Positions 1-7,302 of a stretch of 43,675 nt of DNA are shown piece by piece (position 1 is the first letter of the stretch; each line of letters starts with the position of its first letter). The translations under genes were made by a program, and so were the position numbers. Origin of the DNA: an uncultured Eggerthellaceae bacterium (lineage in GTDB: Bacteria; Actinomycetota; Coriobacteriia; Coriobacteriales; Eggerthellaceae); contig CAIFEB010000015.1 in NCBI GenBank assembly GCA_903789375.1, positions 1 through 43,675 of the forward strand. Direction: 5' to 3'. The notes under the pieces are model-generated. The model was not told where the DNA came from and did not search any database. It saw only the letters and a program-made list of their open reading frames with translations.

Positions 1-1327
1 GACGCCTGCGTCGGGGGTTCGCGGGCCCCTTCGCGCATTCAGGGCTGCTTCGCGCATTTATGGCCTCATATGAGACGTCGTTGGATTGGGCGCGCAATCG
101 GGGGAACTGTCCGTAGATGGCGGCATGGGGTGCTGTTCGTGCATGTGCGTCACCACTGCGACTAAGCTCTGTAGCCGGATCGGACCTGATGCGACCATCA
201 GACATAAGGGTTGTCTTCGACGGCGTAACGCTGTGCTACACCGCATAGGACGCACTGCCCTATGGCGATTTCGTTCGTCTGTGATGCGGAAGGCGCGTTC
301 CATGGGTGCCACCTGGAGGGACCTTTCATGTATAGGAGATTCTCTCCATACAGGCGGCTGGTTCGGAAGATGTCCTCTGAGCGCACGCGACCGTTACGAA
401 GCCGCTATGAGAATACATGGTAGCTATAGCGGGGATGACCTAAGCGTTCGCGGGGGGGTGGTATACGCGGCGCTACTGCGATTCAAGATTGCGGGCAGAG
501 TGATAGTTGGGCAAGGTCTCAGCGTACGTCGGGCGTAGTCGCTCGGGGATGCACTCAGAGCAAGTCGAGCATAGTCGTTCGGGACACACGAATGGCTTCA
601 AGCCCATGGTGCTGCGTGCTCGTACGATTCTGCAGAGCATTCCCCACAGCATCGTTTCTGGAAAACAATCGATATTGCAGTATGAAGCCAAATCCGTTCG
701 GCGACGTTCCTTGCCCGCTCGATACGGTTGGACGAATCCACGCCAATAGTCATGTGCTTTGATATCCCGAGTATCGTGTAAAACCGGTAGTCGTGTTTGA
801 TGGTTCTGTCGTTGACACGATCCGGCTCTGTTGAAGGCATACGTTCGAGCTTGCTCTTTGCTGGTAGAGCTGTGGGTATTCGAAATAACGTCGCATTTCA
901 GATAGATTGAAGCTCCGTGCGGTGCGATGTCGTTCTCATCGGCGCGTTGGCTGACGCCCATGGGCTTATCAATAAGCCTTGTGCTAACCCGCAGCCGTCG
1001 AGAGCAAGGCTCTCGGGCTAGACGATTCTCTCGGACCTGACGATTCGAAGCTTCCACGTTCGCTAAGGCTTATCGACGGAGATCCCATCTTGATACGGCA
1101 TGGGCTTTTGTATGCGAGTGGTTAGCGCAAGCCTATACGTGGGTTCGGAGCGCGCGATGCTTGCGTCGCGCTGTTGACGACAAAGATGCTGAGTAGCAAG
1201 CGCTTCGATTCAGACGAGATTCTCTAGCGTTCAAACGCGATACAGGTCGATGCGATGGAATTGGCGTAAGCGGCTGCTTGCAAGATTCCCTTGAGTATCG
1301 GGAATTTCGGTCTTTTGAAGGCTGCAT
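1..1327. other. Gene-poor stretch before the IS3 element
   Basis: No reading frame here shows a recognisable domain, a good ribosome-binding site and sensible composition together. The longest frames (86-538 plus, 473-1057 minus) have overlapping competitors and protein sequences rich in Arg, Ser and Cys with no family signature. Short imperfect direct repeats are visible, for example GTAGTCGCTCGGG near 536 and ATAGTCGTTCGGG near 571. The stretch appears less GC-rich than the rest of the window. It may be decayed sequence or intergenic DNA into which the IS3 element landed. Confidence 0.5.
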
Positions 1328-2633
1328 TGGGGGTGCGGACAAAAAGTTGGACCATCGCGAGATGGTCGGAAGGGAGTCCGCATGTACGGCAGAGAGCAGG
1401 TCGAGCTGTTCCTCATGGGCCTGGAGGAGGGCATGAGCGCGCTCGAGGCGGGCAGGCTGGCGGGGGTCGGCGCGTCGACCGCGTGCAACTGGGCGCGCGG
1501 CCGGCTGCCGCACAGCTACACCGGGGCGCCGCGCGCACGCGGTAGAATGGGCGGAGCCGCAACCGAGGGGAAGGCGCGCCGCATGGACGAGGGGCACGGG
1601 CTGTACGACCCGCCGGAGAGGGGCCCGCTTTCGGGCCTGACCCCGGACCAGATAGAGAACCTGCTGCTCAGGGCGGTGTTGGCCGACCTAAAAGCGGAAG
1701 GGTGGGACCCGGCTTCGATCTCGAACAGGAGCAAGTGCGAGCTCGGAGAGAGATTGAGGAGGAGGACAGGACTGCCCCTCCGCTCGATCACCGGTTTCTT
1801 GAGGATATCGAAGAGCTCCTATGAGTACCACCGCGCCAGGCTCGGCCGCGACAAGTACGCCGACCTGCGGCGGCAGGTGAGGGAGGTGTTCGAGGAGGGC
1901 CGCGCGAGGTGGGGCTACCGCAACGTGAGGGCGCAGCTGCTGAGGCGCGGCACGAGGGCGTCGGAGAAGGTCGTGCGCCGCCTGATGGCCGAGCAGGGCC
2001 TCAGGGTCGTCTACAACAAGCGGAGGCGCAGGGGCTACAGCTCGTACGAGGGCGAGCTGTCCAAGGCGCCGGAGAACCTGGTCAAGCGCGACTTCCACGC
2101 CGATGCCCCCGACGAGCTCTGGGTCACCGACATCACCGAGTTCGGGCTGCCCTGCGGCTCCAAGGTGTACCTCAGCCCCGTCATCGACTGCTTCGACGGC
2201 ATGCCCGTCGCCTGGTCGATCGGGACGCGCCCCACGGCCGCGCTCGCGAACGAGAGCCTGCTGCGGGCCGTCGGGCGGATGGGCGAGGGCGCGCGCCCGG
2301 TGGTGCACTCGGACCGCGGCTGCCACTACCGCTGGCCGGGGTGGATCTCGATCTGCGAGCGGTACGGCCTGGCCAGGATCATGTCGGCGAAGGACTGCAG
2401 CCCCCGACAACGCGACCTGCGAGGGGTTCTTCGGCAGGCTGGAGAACGAGTTCTTCTACTACCGGGACTGGGTCGGCGTCGGCGCCGGGGAGTTCATGGA
2501 GCTGCTCGACGCCGAGATGCGCCGTCACCGCGACGAGAGGATCAAGCGCTCGCTGGGCTGGAGGAGCCCCGCGGAGTACAGGAGGGACCTGGGCTACACC
2601 GCCTAGCGGTCCAAGAAAATGTCCGCACCCCCA
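1328..2633 (+). mobile_element. IS3-family insertion sequence with imperfect terminal inverted repeats
   Basis: The left end (1328-1351) begins TGGGGGTGCGGACA and the right end (2610-2633) finishes TGTCCGCACCCCCA. The outer 14 bases are perfect complements, followed on both sides by a further TTGGA/TCCAA match. The ends have the TG...CA form usual for IS3. The transposase fills the interior. No target-site duplication is visible: the flanks are CAT on the left and TTG on the right. Either the duplication has decayed or the element was formed by rearrangement. The transposase is frameshifted, so this copy is probably not autonomous. Confidence 0.85.
1382..2606 (+). pseudogene. IS3-family transposase, frameshifted near 2401
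   Basis: The frame from ATG 1382 carries an N-terminal helix-turn-helix (about residues 1-45, GVGASTACNWARGR), then an IS150/IS3 orfB-like part fused in the same frame (GYRNVRAQL, DELWVTDITEF, VVHSDRGCHYR). These supply the first two catalytic Asp of the DDE triad. After AKDCSP the frame goes wrong: the run at 2401-2405 has five C where four restore the reading. The expected tail, with the third catalytic residue in CEGFFGRLENEFFYY, lies in the next frame and stops at 2606. The uncorrected product (to 2671) therefore lacks the catalytic Glu and the C-terminal domain. This is either a true inactivating insertion or a sequencing error in a C run. The usual IS3 programmed frameshift lies at the orfA/orfB border, not here. 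Confidence 0.85.
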
Positions 2634-2853
2634 TTGGAGCAAGAATTCCACGATATGAAGGTGTTCCTTGAGGTTCGAGATGGGTTCATGGTAAGTAATA
2701 AGCTGGTAACAGTGTGGCTTAACTACTCAGTAATGGGGAATAATCTACATTAGAGGTAAACGTATGGAATAACGACTAAAAAATATTTTAACCCCATGAG
2801 CTGGGGATACGAAAAAATTTTCGCAAAACGTAACCGTGCGTTTACACTGAGGC
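2634..2853. other. AT-rich intergenic stretch
   Basis: This stretch is distinctly more AT-rich than the rest of the window, with runs such as AAAAAATATTTTAA near 2777. A small CCCC/GGGG dyad lies at 2792-2806. No gene was found. It leads into the promoter of the candidate structured RNA that starts near 2888. Confidence 0.4.
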
Positions 2854-2881
2854 TTGCATAATAAATGCCAACCGCTAATAT
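2854..2881 (+). promoter_or_regulatory. Candidate sigma-70-type promoter of the structured RNA
   Basis: TTGCAT (2854-2859) and TAATAT (2876-2881) are separated by 16 bases. The expected start, about 7 bases after the -10 box, falls at 2888, immediately before the first base-paired stem of the RNA (CACGA at 2890). The agreement between the promoter position and the start of the structure is the main support. Confidence 0.55.
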
Positions 2882-2887
2882 AAGCAT

Positions 2888-3074
2888 CACACGAGGGGAT
2901 GGTCCTCGAGGGAACGAGGTCCGAACTCATTCGTGGGAGCTCTCCGGGAGCAGCTGGTGAATGCCGGCTGAGTCCTGTGCCTCAACATAAAAGTCTGGTT
3001 CGCGTGGCTGCGATGACTGTTCAGGCGATAAAGCTTGGACCTATGGGCACAGGGCAACTCCCGGAGAGTTTTTT
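2888..3074 (+). ncRNA. Candidate stand-alone structured RNA with intrinsic terminator
   Basis: Roughly 187 nt with ordered complementarity. CACGA (2890-2894) pairs with TCGTG (2931-2935) around an inner hairpin CCTCG/CGAGG (2904-2908 with 2915-2919). CTCTCCGGGAG (2940-2950) pairs perfectly with CTCCCGGAGAG (3058-3068). Inside that, AGCTGG (2952-2957) pairs with CCGGCT (2964-2969, one G-U), and CCTGTGCC (2974-2981) pairs with GGCACAGG (3046-3053). The last stem is followed at once by six T (3069-3074), as in an intrinsic terminator. A promoter sits just upstream. No plus-strand gene follows: the next gene is rlmA on the other strand, so a cis riboswitch is unlikely. I do not recognise tmRNA, RNase P, SRP or a known riboswitch core. 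A known actinobacterial class such as raiA-type RNA or 6S RNA has not been excluded. Confidence 0.55.
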
Positions 3075-3229
3075 ATTCTCCAAGGTGCAAACGATCGTAG
3101 CCTATTTTCTGACATTCCGCATCGGTGATGAGAGTCTGTCTTGCTCGCTTGTGATTCGGGTTGCTGGATTCCGGCTCTCTGTGATGAGGTTCCAGCGATT
3201 GAGCTCCTGGTTCTGGTGAAGCTTCGTGC

Positions 3230-3470
3230 AACTCGGCCCTGCCTATGATATGGATTCCTGCGATTCGGGTCCTTGCGATCGATCTCCGCTTTTGATGCAG
3301 GAACATACAATGTAGAACCATGTGACCCGCGGTCTCGCTTGCGATGAGGATTACTGCGACGCGTGATAACGCTTGCGGCATGGAGTCCTGTGATGCGTGA
3401 TCCCGCCTACGATGCAGAGTCCGACGATGGTGCCTCTGACGATGCGGTCCCGATGAGAATGAGCGCATCG
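3230..3470. repeat. Degenerate short tandem repeats reaching into the rlmA 3' end
   Basis: A run of 15-19 bp degenerate units, many of the form GATNNGG(A/G)(T/G)TCCTGC. Examples are GATATGGATTCCTGC, GATTCGGGTCCTTGC, GATGCAGAGTCCGAC, GATGGTGCCTCTGAC and GATGCGGTCCCGATG. The units extend across the stop of rlmA at 3407, so the last dozen or so codons of rlmA (Ser/Ala-rich) appear to be made from repeat sequence. The part between 3086 and 3406 otherwise shows no gene. Confidence 0.4.
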
Positions 3471-4291
3471 ATGGTCACTGAGTCAAGCTTTTTGAGCTCT
3501 TCTGTGTTCGGCACGCGAGCGGACGCTCCCCATTGAAGTGGCGACATGCGCATCAAATCGCACCGCAAATCCACGGGGACGGAGAATTCATAGCAGAGGG
3601 GCATTTCTTTCGCTTTCGGGTAATGCGCTTCGAACAGATTGCGCACCGAGGAATTGTCGTAAAACCTGCGGTCGTCGTCTTCGGGAAACAGCAGCGCACG
3701 GAGCTCGCGGAGGTGCTGAGGCCCTGGTATCACTTTGATGAGCAGGCCATGAGGCGCAAGTACGCGGTCGAACTCCCGATAGTCGGAAGGAGAGAATAGC
3801 TCCGTTACCACCGTAAACGAGGCGTTGGCAAAGGGGAGCTCGCGCAGGTTTGCGACGCAGAAGAGGGCGTCAAGGGGTAGTTGTGCGGCAAGCGCGATTC
3901 CTGCACGAGAGATATCGAAGCCGATTGCGGTGTCGCCGGAGTCTGCTCGCTGAGAAAGAAGCTGGCAAAGAGGCGACCCTTCACCGGTTCCTACATCAAG
4001 GATCGTTTGGGGGCTGGAAGGCAGTTGACGAGCTATTTCCTTCATGATGGGAAGAAACATGCCCGCTTGTATGAGCTTGCGACGGGCCTCGAACAGGGCG
4101 GTATCGTATTCGTCGTTTGCAGGTTTTCTCAAAAAATAGAGATACCCGTGTTTGTTGAAGTCGGTTGCATGGCCGTTTTCGCAGATAAGGGAGTTTCCAG
4201 ATACGTCTGCGCACGGGGCGCTGCAGACAGGGCAACGAAAGAGCCGAAGGTGCTGCCTCGTCCAATTTCGCGCACGCTCTATGCGCTTCAT
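3407..4291 (-). CDS. rlmA: 23S rRNA (guanine-N1)-methyltransferase, RlmA family
   Basis: 294 aa. The N-terminus has the zinc-ribbon typical of RlmA(I)/(II): CPVCSAPC around residues 19-26, then C and GH in LICENGHATDFNKHGYLYF. A class I SAM-dependent methyltransferase fold follows, with motif I LDVGTGEGSPL. Members of this family methylate N1 of G745 or G748 in helix 35 of 23S rRNA; the RlmA(II) type confers intrinsic tylosin resistance in Gram-positives. The sequence does not tell me which guanine is used. The closing residues (TASSEAPSSDSAS) look like a repeat-derived tail. The gene appears to be a single-gene unit, with the HdeD-like gene lying upstream on the same strand and overlapping hairpins in between. 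Confidence 0.85.
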   Translation of the reverse strand: MKRIERARNWTRQHLRLFRCPVCSAPCADVSGNSLICENGHATDFNKHGYLYFLRKPANDEYDTALFEARRKLIQAGMFLPIMKEIARQLPSSPQTILDVGTGEGSPLCQLLSQRADSGDTAIGFDISRAGIALAAQLPLDALFCVANLRELPFANASFTVVTELFSPSDYREFDRVLAPHGLLIKVIPGPQHLRELRALLFPEDDDRRFYDNSSVRNLFEAHYPKAKEMPLCYEFSVPVDLRCDLMRMSPLQWGASARVPNTEELKKLDSVTIDALILIGTASSEAPSSDSAS

Positions 4292-4338
4292 ACGCCCTCT
4301 CTTTCAGATGCGGTGTCATGCGGGGGGTCTCTCAGGCC

Positions 4339-4387
4339 GCGAAGCTCCTGCAAAGGCCCCTCTGCAGGAGCTTCGCAGAGGGGCCTT
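4339..4387. promoter_or_regulatory. Two overlapping, mutually exclusive perfect hairpins
   Basis: Hairpin 1 pairs GCGAAGCTCCTGCA (4339-4352) with TGCAGGAGCTTCGC (4363-4376), 14 of 14. Hairpin 2 pairs AAGGCCCCTCTGC (4353-4365) with GCAGAGGGGCCTT (4375-4387), 13 of 13. The left arm of hairpin 2 forms the loop and part of the right arm of hairpin 1, so only one can form at a time. It lies 48-96 bases upstream of rlmA on the minus strand and about 200 bases downstream of the HdeD-like gene. It could be an attenuator-like leader of rlmA, a terminator for the upstream gene, or a small palindromic repeat element. Confidence 0.6.
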
Positions 4388-4496
4388 CTCTCACTTTCAG
4401 AAGAGGTGCCGTGTGGGAACTTCGACTGTAGAGCTTGCCGCAGCCTACCATATTCTATCGGTCTGACCCGAGCGTGCATGTGAGCAACGTTGAACA

Positions 4497-4526
4497 GCGT
4501 TTTCGCATAATCGGAAACGCTTTTTT
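4497..4526 (+). terminator. Intrinsic terminator on the plus strand with no visible gene upstream
   Basis: GCGTTTTC (4497-4504) pairs with GGAAACGC (4513-4520) with one G-U, followed by six T (4521-4526). On the plus strand this is a standard terminator, but rlmA and the HdeD-like gene both lie on the minus strand, so no plus-strand coding gene ends here. It may terminate a small plus-strand transcript or block antisense transcription into the HdeD-like gene. Confidence 0.5.
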
Positions 4527-4582
4527 CGCGTGGCCGGCGACTGGGTGGGTTTCCGGTCACGCGCGTGCCCGGCCGTTGCGTC

Positions 4583-5185
4583 CTATTCCCGCGCCTCGAG
4601 GTTCCTCGATTTGACGCATTCGATGAGCAGGGAGACGCCGCCTGCCACCAGGTACAGAGCGAGGCACAGCCACAGTGCGACCGACGACGTAATCGGAATG
4701 AAGAGGAGCATGAGCGCGAAGATGATGTTCAGGACGCCGCTTGCGATGACCCATCCGTAGTTAGCCACGTTGAATGCACGGAGAAACGAGGTGAATGAGA
4801 GTTCCTCCACGCCGAGCATCAGCAGGTTGAAGGCGAGCATGAACGAGAATGCGACGACCATGCTCTCGGCGGGCAGCGCCAAAAGCATGATGCCGATGAT
4901 AATGTTCAGGATGCCCGATGCAAGCATGCCGCCCATGCGGAAAAACGCAGGCAGGGAGAGGTATTCCGCGATTTCGAAAACGCCGAACGCGATGATGAAG
5001 AATGTCAGAACCGTCGCTCCGATATAAATCGACTGGACGGGGAAGAAGAGGCACAACACGCCGACAACGATCATCAGGATGCTGATGACGAAGCCCGTTG
5101 TTCGAATGGAGCGCACCCGTGCGTTCCATTTCTGCGCTAGTTGTTGTTTGAGTTGGGGGTCAAGGTCAAACCCAAATCCGAGCAT
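4583..5185 (-). CDS. HdeD family (DUF308) membrane protein
   Basis: 200 aa from the ATG at 5183-5185, chosen because GGAGGTG (complement of 5191-5197) precedes it at a good distance. A longer frame to 5290 exists but has no such site. The sequence shows about six hydrophobic segments arranged in pairs (VISILMIVVGVLCLFFP, YIGATVLTFFIIAFGVFEIAEYL, MGGMLASGILNIIIGIMLLALP, MVVAFSFMLAFNLLMLGVEEL, YGWVIASGVLNIIFALMLLFIP, VALWLCLALYLVAGGVSLLI). This is the repeated pattern of HdeD/DUF308 proteins. HdeD of E. coli is linked to acid resistance; for this homologue the role is unknown. Its location is the cytoplasmic membrane. Confidence 0.75.
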   Translation of the reverse strand: MLGFGFDLDPQLKQQLAQKWNARVRSIRTTGFVISILMIVVGVLCLFFPVQSIYIGATVLTFFIIAFGVFEIAEYLSLPAFFRMGGMLASGILNIIIGIMLLALPAESMVVAFSFMLAFNLLMLGVEELSFTSFLRAFNVANYGWVIASGVLNIIFALMLLFIPITSSVALWLCLALYLVAGGVSLLIECVKSRNLEARE

Positions 5186-5639
5186 GAGAACACCTCCACA
5201 CATGTAGATAAATAACCATCTGTTGTCGTTATACGCCAAATCGAACCGCGATGCTGGCTGCAGCGCGTGTTCGTTGAGAGCGCGTTGCAAACGATGATGG
5301 TTGCGCGGTCGGATTGGACCTTTCTCAGACGCCAGGGAACATCTGATTCTGGGCGAAGTGCGCCGTGCCCCGCCTCGGACGATCGGTTTGCGGCAGCGGT
5401 GGGCAGCAAGTGTGTGCTGGTCCTAGATACGGCGCTCATGGGCGTACCGGCTTCTGCGTTTTCAGTCGCGCTTTCGTGTGGTGAGGGCATCGCCACCCTT
5501 CGAAAAAAATTGGGGAAAACTCGGTTGATAACTTGTGGAAACATGTTACTTCGTGTATCCTTTGCGTCATCGATTATAAACGTTATACGTAAAACAGTAA
5601 ATAAGAATTTCGAAATCGTTGTCGGATCTGGAGGTGCGT
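5186..5639. promoter_or_regulatory. Promoter region of the pilus operon
   Basis: 454 bases between the divergent HdeD-like gene and the first pilin. No gene supported. From about 5505 the DNA becomes AT-rich. A possible promoter is TTGTGG (5534-5539), 16 bases, TATCCT (5556-5561). A second AT-rich patch lies at 5571-5605, before the ribosome-binding site GGAGGTG at 5629-5635. The promoter assignment is tentative. Confidence 0.35.
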
Positions 5640-7277
5640 ATGGGTGCGATGTTTTCCGAGCGAAGGGTCGGGGCTTCGGCGCTGATGGCGGTAGTCGCGG
5701 TGCTGGTCGCTGTTTTTGTGGGCGGAGCAGTTGTCTCGGCATGGGCCCAGTCGGCGGATGAGGTGGGAGCCATGTCTTCGGCTCGAGATTCCAGCATCGC
5801 ACGCGAATCGGGAGACGCGGGGGCTGAAGCGGCGTCGACGGGGTCTGGTGCGGCAACGCGCGGAGACGGGCGGGCGGAAGCGGGGGCCCTCGGGCCGTCG
5901 CAAGCCGGCAAAAGCCAGGCGACATCTTTGATGGGGTCCGTCGTTGCGGAATCGGATTCACGCGACACGGTAACGGCGTATTCGCTGTTTCATCTGTTCG
6001 ACGCCTCGGGAGCGTGGGCGTCTTCGGAAAGCCGTACGCACGTTGTGGCGGCTCTCGTGGAGCTCGACCGATCCTATGCAGACCCGCCGGAAAGTCCTCA
6101 GTCCGAATACGCGGCGCGCGAAGCGCTTGGAGCGTCTGATCCGTCAGAGGCAGCGGCCGCTCTCGCACGCGCGTTTGCGGGCGCGCCTGAGCAGGTAAAG
6201 GTATCCGCGCAGGAAACCGTTTCGGTGGAACCGGGCGCGTACTTGGCAGTTCCCGACAATGGGGCCGGTGCTGCTCTCTTCGAAGTGAGGGGAGGGGAGA
6301 CGAAGCAGCTGTTCGCCAAGAATTCTCTTCCCTCGTTGGACAAACAGGTGTCGCGCGATGGCTCTTCCTTCGGGTGTTCGGTTACGGCTGGCAGGGGTGA
6401 GGATGTGGCGTATCGGCTCGTCGTGGGGCTGCCTCCTGATGCGGCAGAACGTTCCCCCTATCGTCTGACGGTGGTCGACGCGCCGTGCGAGGGTGTCGAC
6501 GTCGATGCATCAACAGTGGCGGTCTTCGCAGGTGGTGCTGCTGTGAGCGCGAACGAGTACGAGGTTGTTTGGAACGAGGATGCGCGGGTGCTTTCGATTC
6601 GGTTCGACGATGTCTCAGTGTGGACGAATGGTCCTGGTTCCACGTTACGGGTGGAGTATCGAGCCCGATTGAACGACCGGGCGGTCATGGGCGGTGGGGG
6701 CAATAGCAACACGGCGAGGATTGTTACTGATTATGGCGAAGTCCCATCCCAGCCCGCGATTGTATACACGTTCGGTCTGGTCGTTGAGAAGTCGGGAGCG
6801 GATACAGGTTCGCCTCTCGAAGGAGCTGCGTTCCAGCTGCTCGGTGAAGAGGGGGACGTGCGCGCTGAAGGGGCGACCGACGCAGACGGGCGGATCTCGT
6901 TCGAGCGCATCGGCGAGGGCGCCTACACGCTTCGTGAGATAAGCGCCCCTCAAGGATATCGCCCCGTCGCTGATATTCCCGTCACAGTCGAGGCGGTCGG
7001 AGAAGACGGGAGCCTCGTGTTGGAAGCGCGCGTCGGTTCAGGTGGCGATGCCTTGGTCGATGTGGAGCGAGGGCTCATTGCGGTAGCCGTGCGGGACAGC
7101 CCGGATGCGATCCCTCTCGAGGCACCGCAGACAGGGGATCGGTTGCGCCTAGGAGCTTTTGCGGTTACGGCAGCAGCAGCTGCCACAACCGTGCTGATGG
7201 CTGCGCGGCGAAGGCGACTGAATCAGATGCGGGGAAACAAACGGAGGCCAAGCGTGTGCGAGGAAACACGGCGATAG
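5640..7277 (+). CDS. Sortase-anchored pilin-like surface protein with an APQTG motif
   Basis: 545 aa from ATG 5640, chosen because GGAGGTG sits at 5629-5635; an in-frame TTG at 5619 is upstream of that site. The order is: a signal peptide (VGASALMAVVAVLVAVFVGGAVVSAWAQ); a low-complexity Ser/Ala/Gly/Glu stretch; a pilin D2-like domain ending in GNSNTARIVTDYGEVPSQPAIVYTF; a SpaA/CnaB-type domain (VEKSGADTGSPLEGAAFQLLG to YTLREISAPQGYRP, with the typical late Glu); then APQTGD, a hydrophobic segment and a basic tail (RRRR). The sorting motif lacks the usual first Leu. It is the first gene of a four-gene pilus operon and is probably a minor or basal pilin. Confidence 0.8.
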   Translation: MGAMFSERRVGASALMAVVAVLVAVFVGGAVVSAWAQSADEVGAMSSARDSSIARESGDAGAEAASTGSGAATRGDGRAEAGALGPSQAGKSQATSLMGSVVAESDSRDTVTAYSLFHLFDASGAWASSESRTHVVAALVELDRSYADPPESPQSEYAAREALGASDPSEAAAALARAFAGAPEQVKVSAQETVSVEPGAYLAVPDNGAGAALFEVRGGETKQLFAKNSLPSLDKQVSRDGSSFGCSVTAGRGEDVAYRLVVGLPPDAAERSPYRLTVVDAPCEGVDVDASTVAVFAGGAAVSANEYEVVWNEDARVLSIRFDDVSVWTNGPGSTLRVEYRARLNDRAVMGGGGNSNTARIVTDYGEVPSQPAIVYTFGLVVEKSGADTGSPLEGAAFQLLGEEGDVRAEGATDADGRISFERIGEGAYTLREISAPQGYRPVADIPVTVEAVGEDGSLVLEARVGSGGDALVDVERGLIAVAVRDSPDAIPLEAPQTGDRLRLGAFAVTAAAAATTVLMAARRRRLNQMRGNKRRPSVCEETRR

Positions 7278-7302
7278 AGGGCACATCGAGGAAGGGGCTT
7301 TC

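Noticed and set aside
1-1327. Frames of 150 and 194 codons before the IS3 element
   Set aside because: They overlap each other on opposite strands, show no domains and have no convincing start signals.
2888-3074. Cis-acting riboswitch for a downstream gene
   Set aside because: No plus-strand gene follows the terminator; the next gene runs the other way.
5137-6168. 343-codon minus-strand frame across the pilus promoter region
   Set aside because: Pro/Arg/Thr-rich and overlaps both the HdeD-like gene and the first pilin, which have better starts and recognisable domains.
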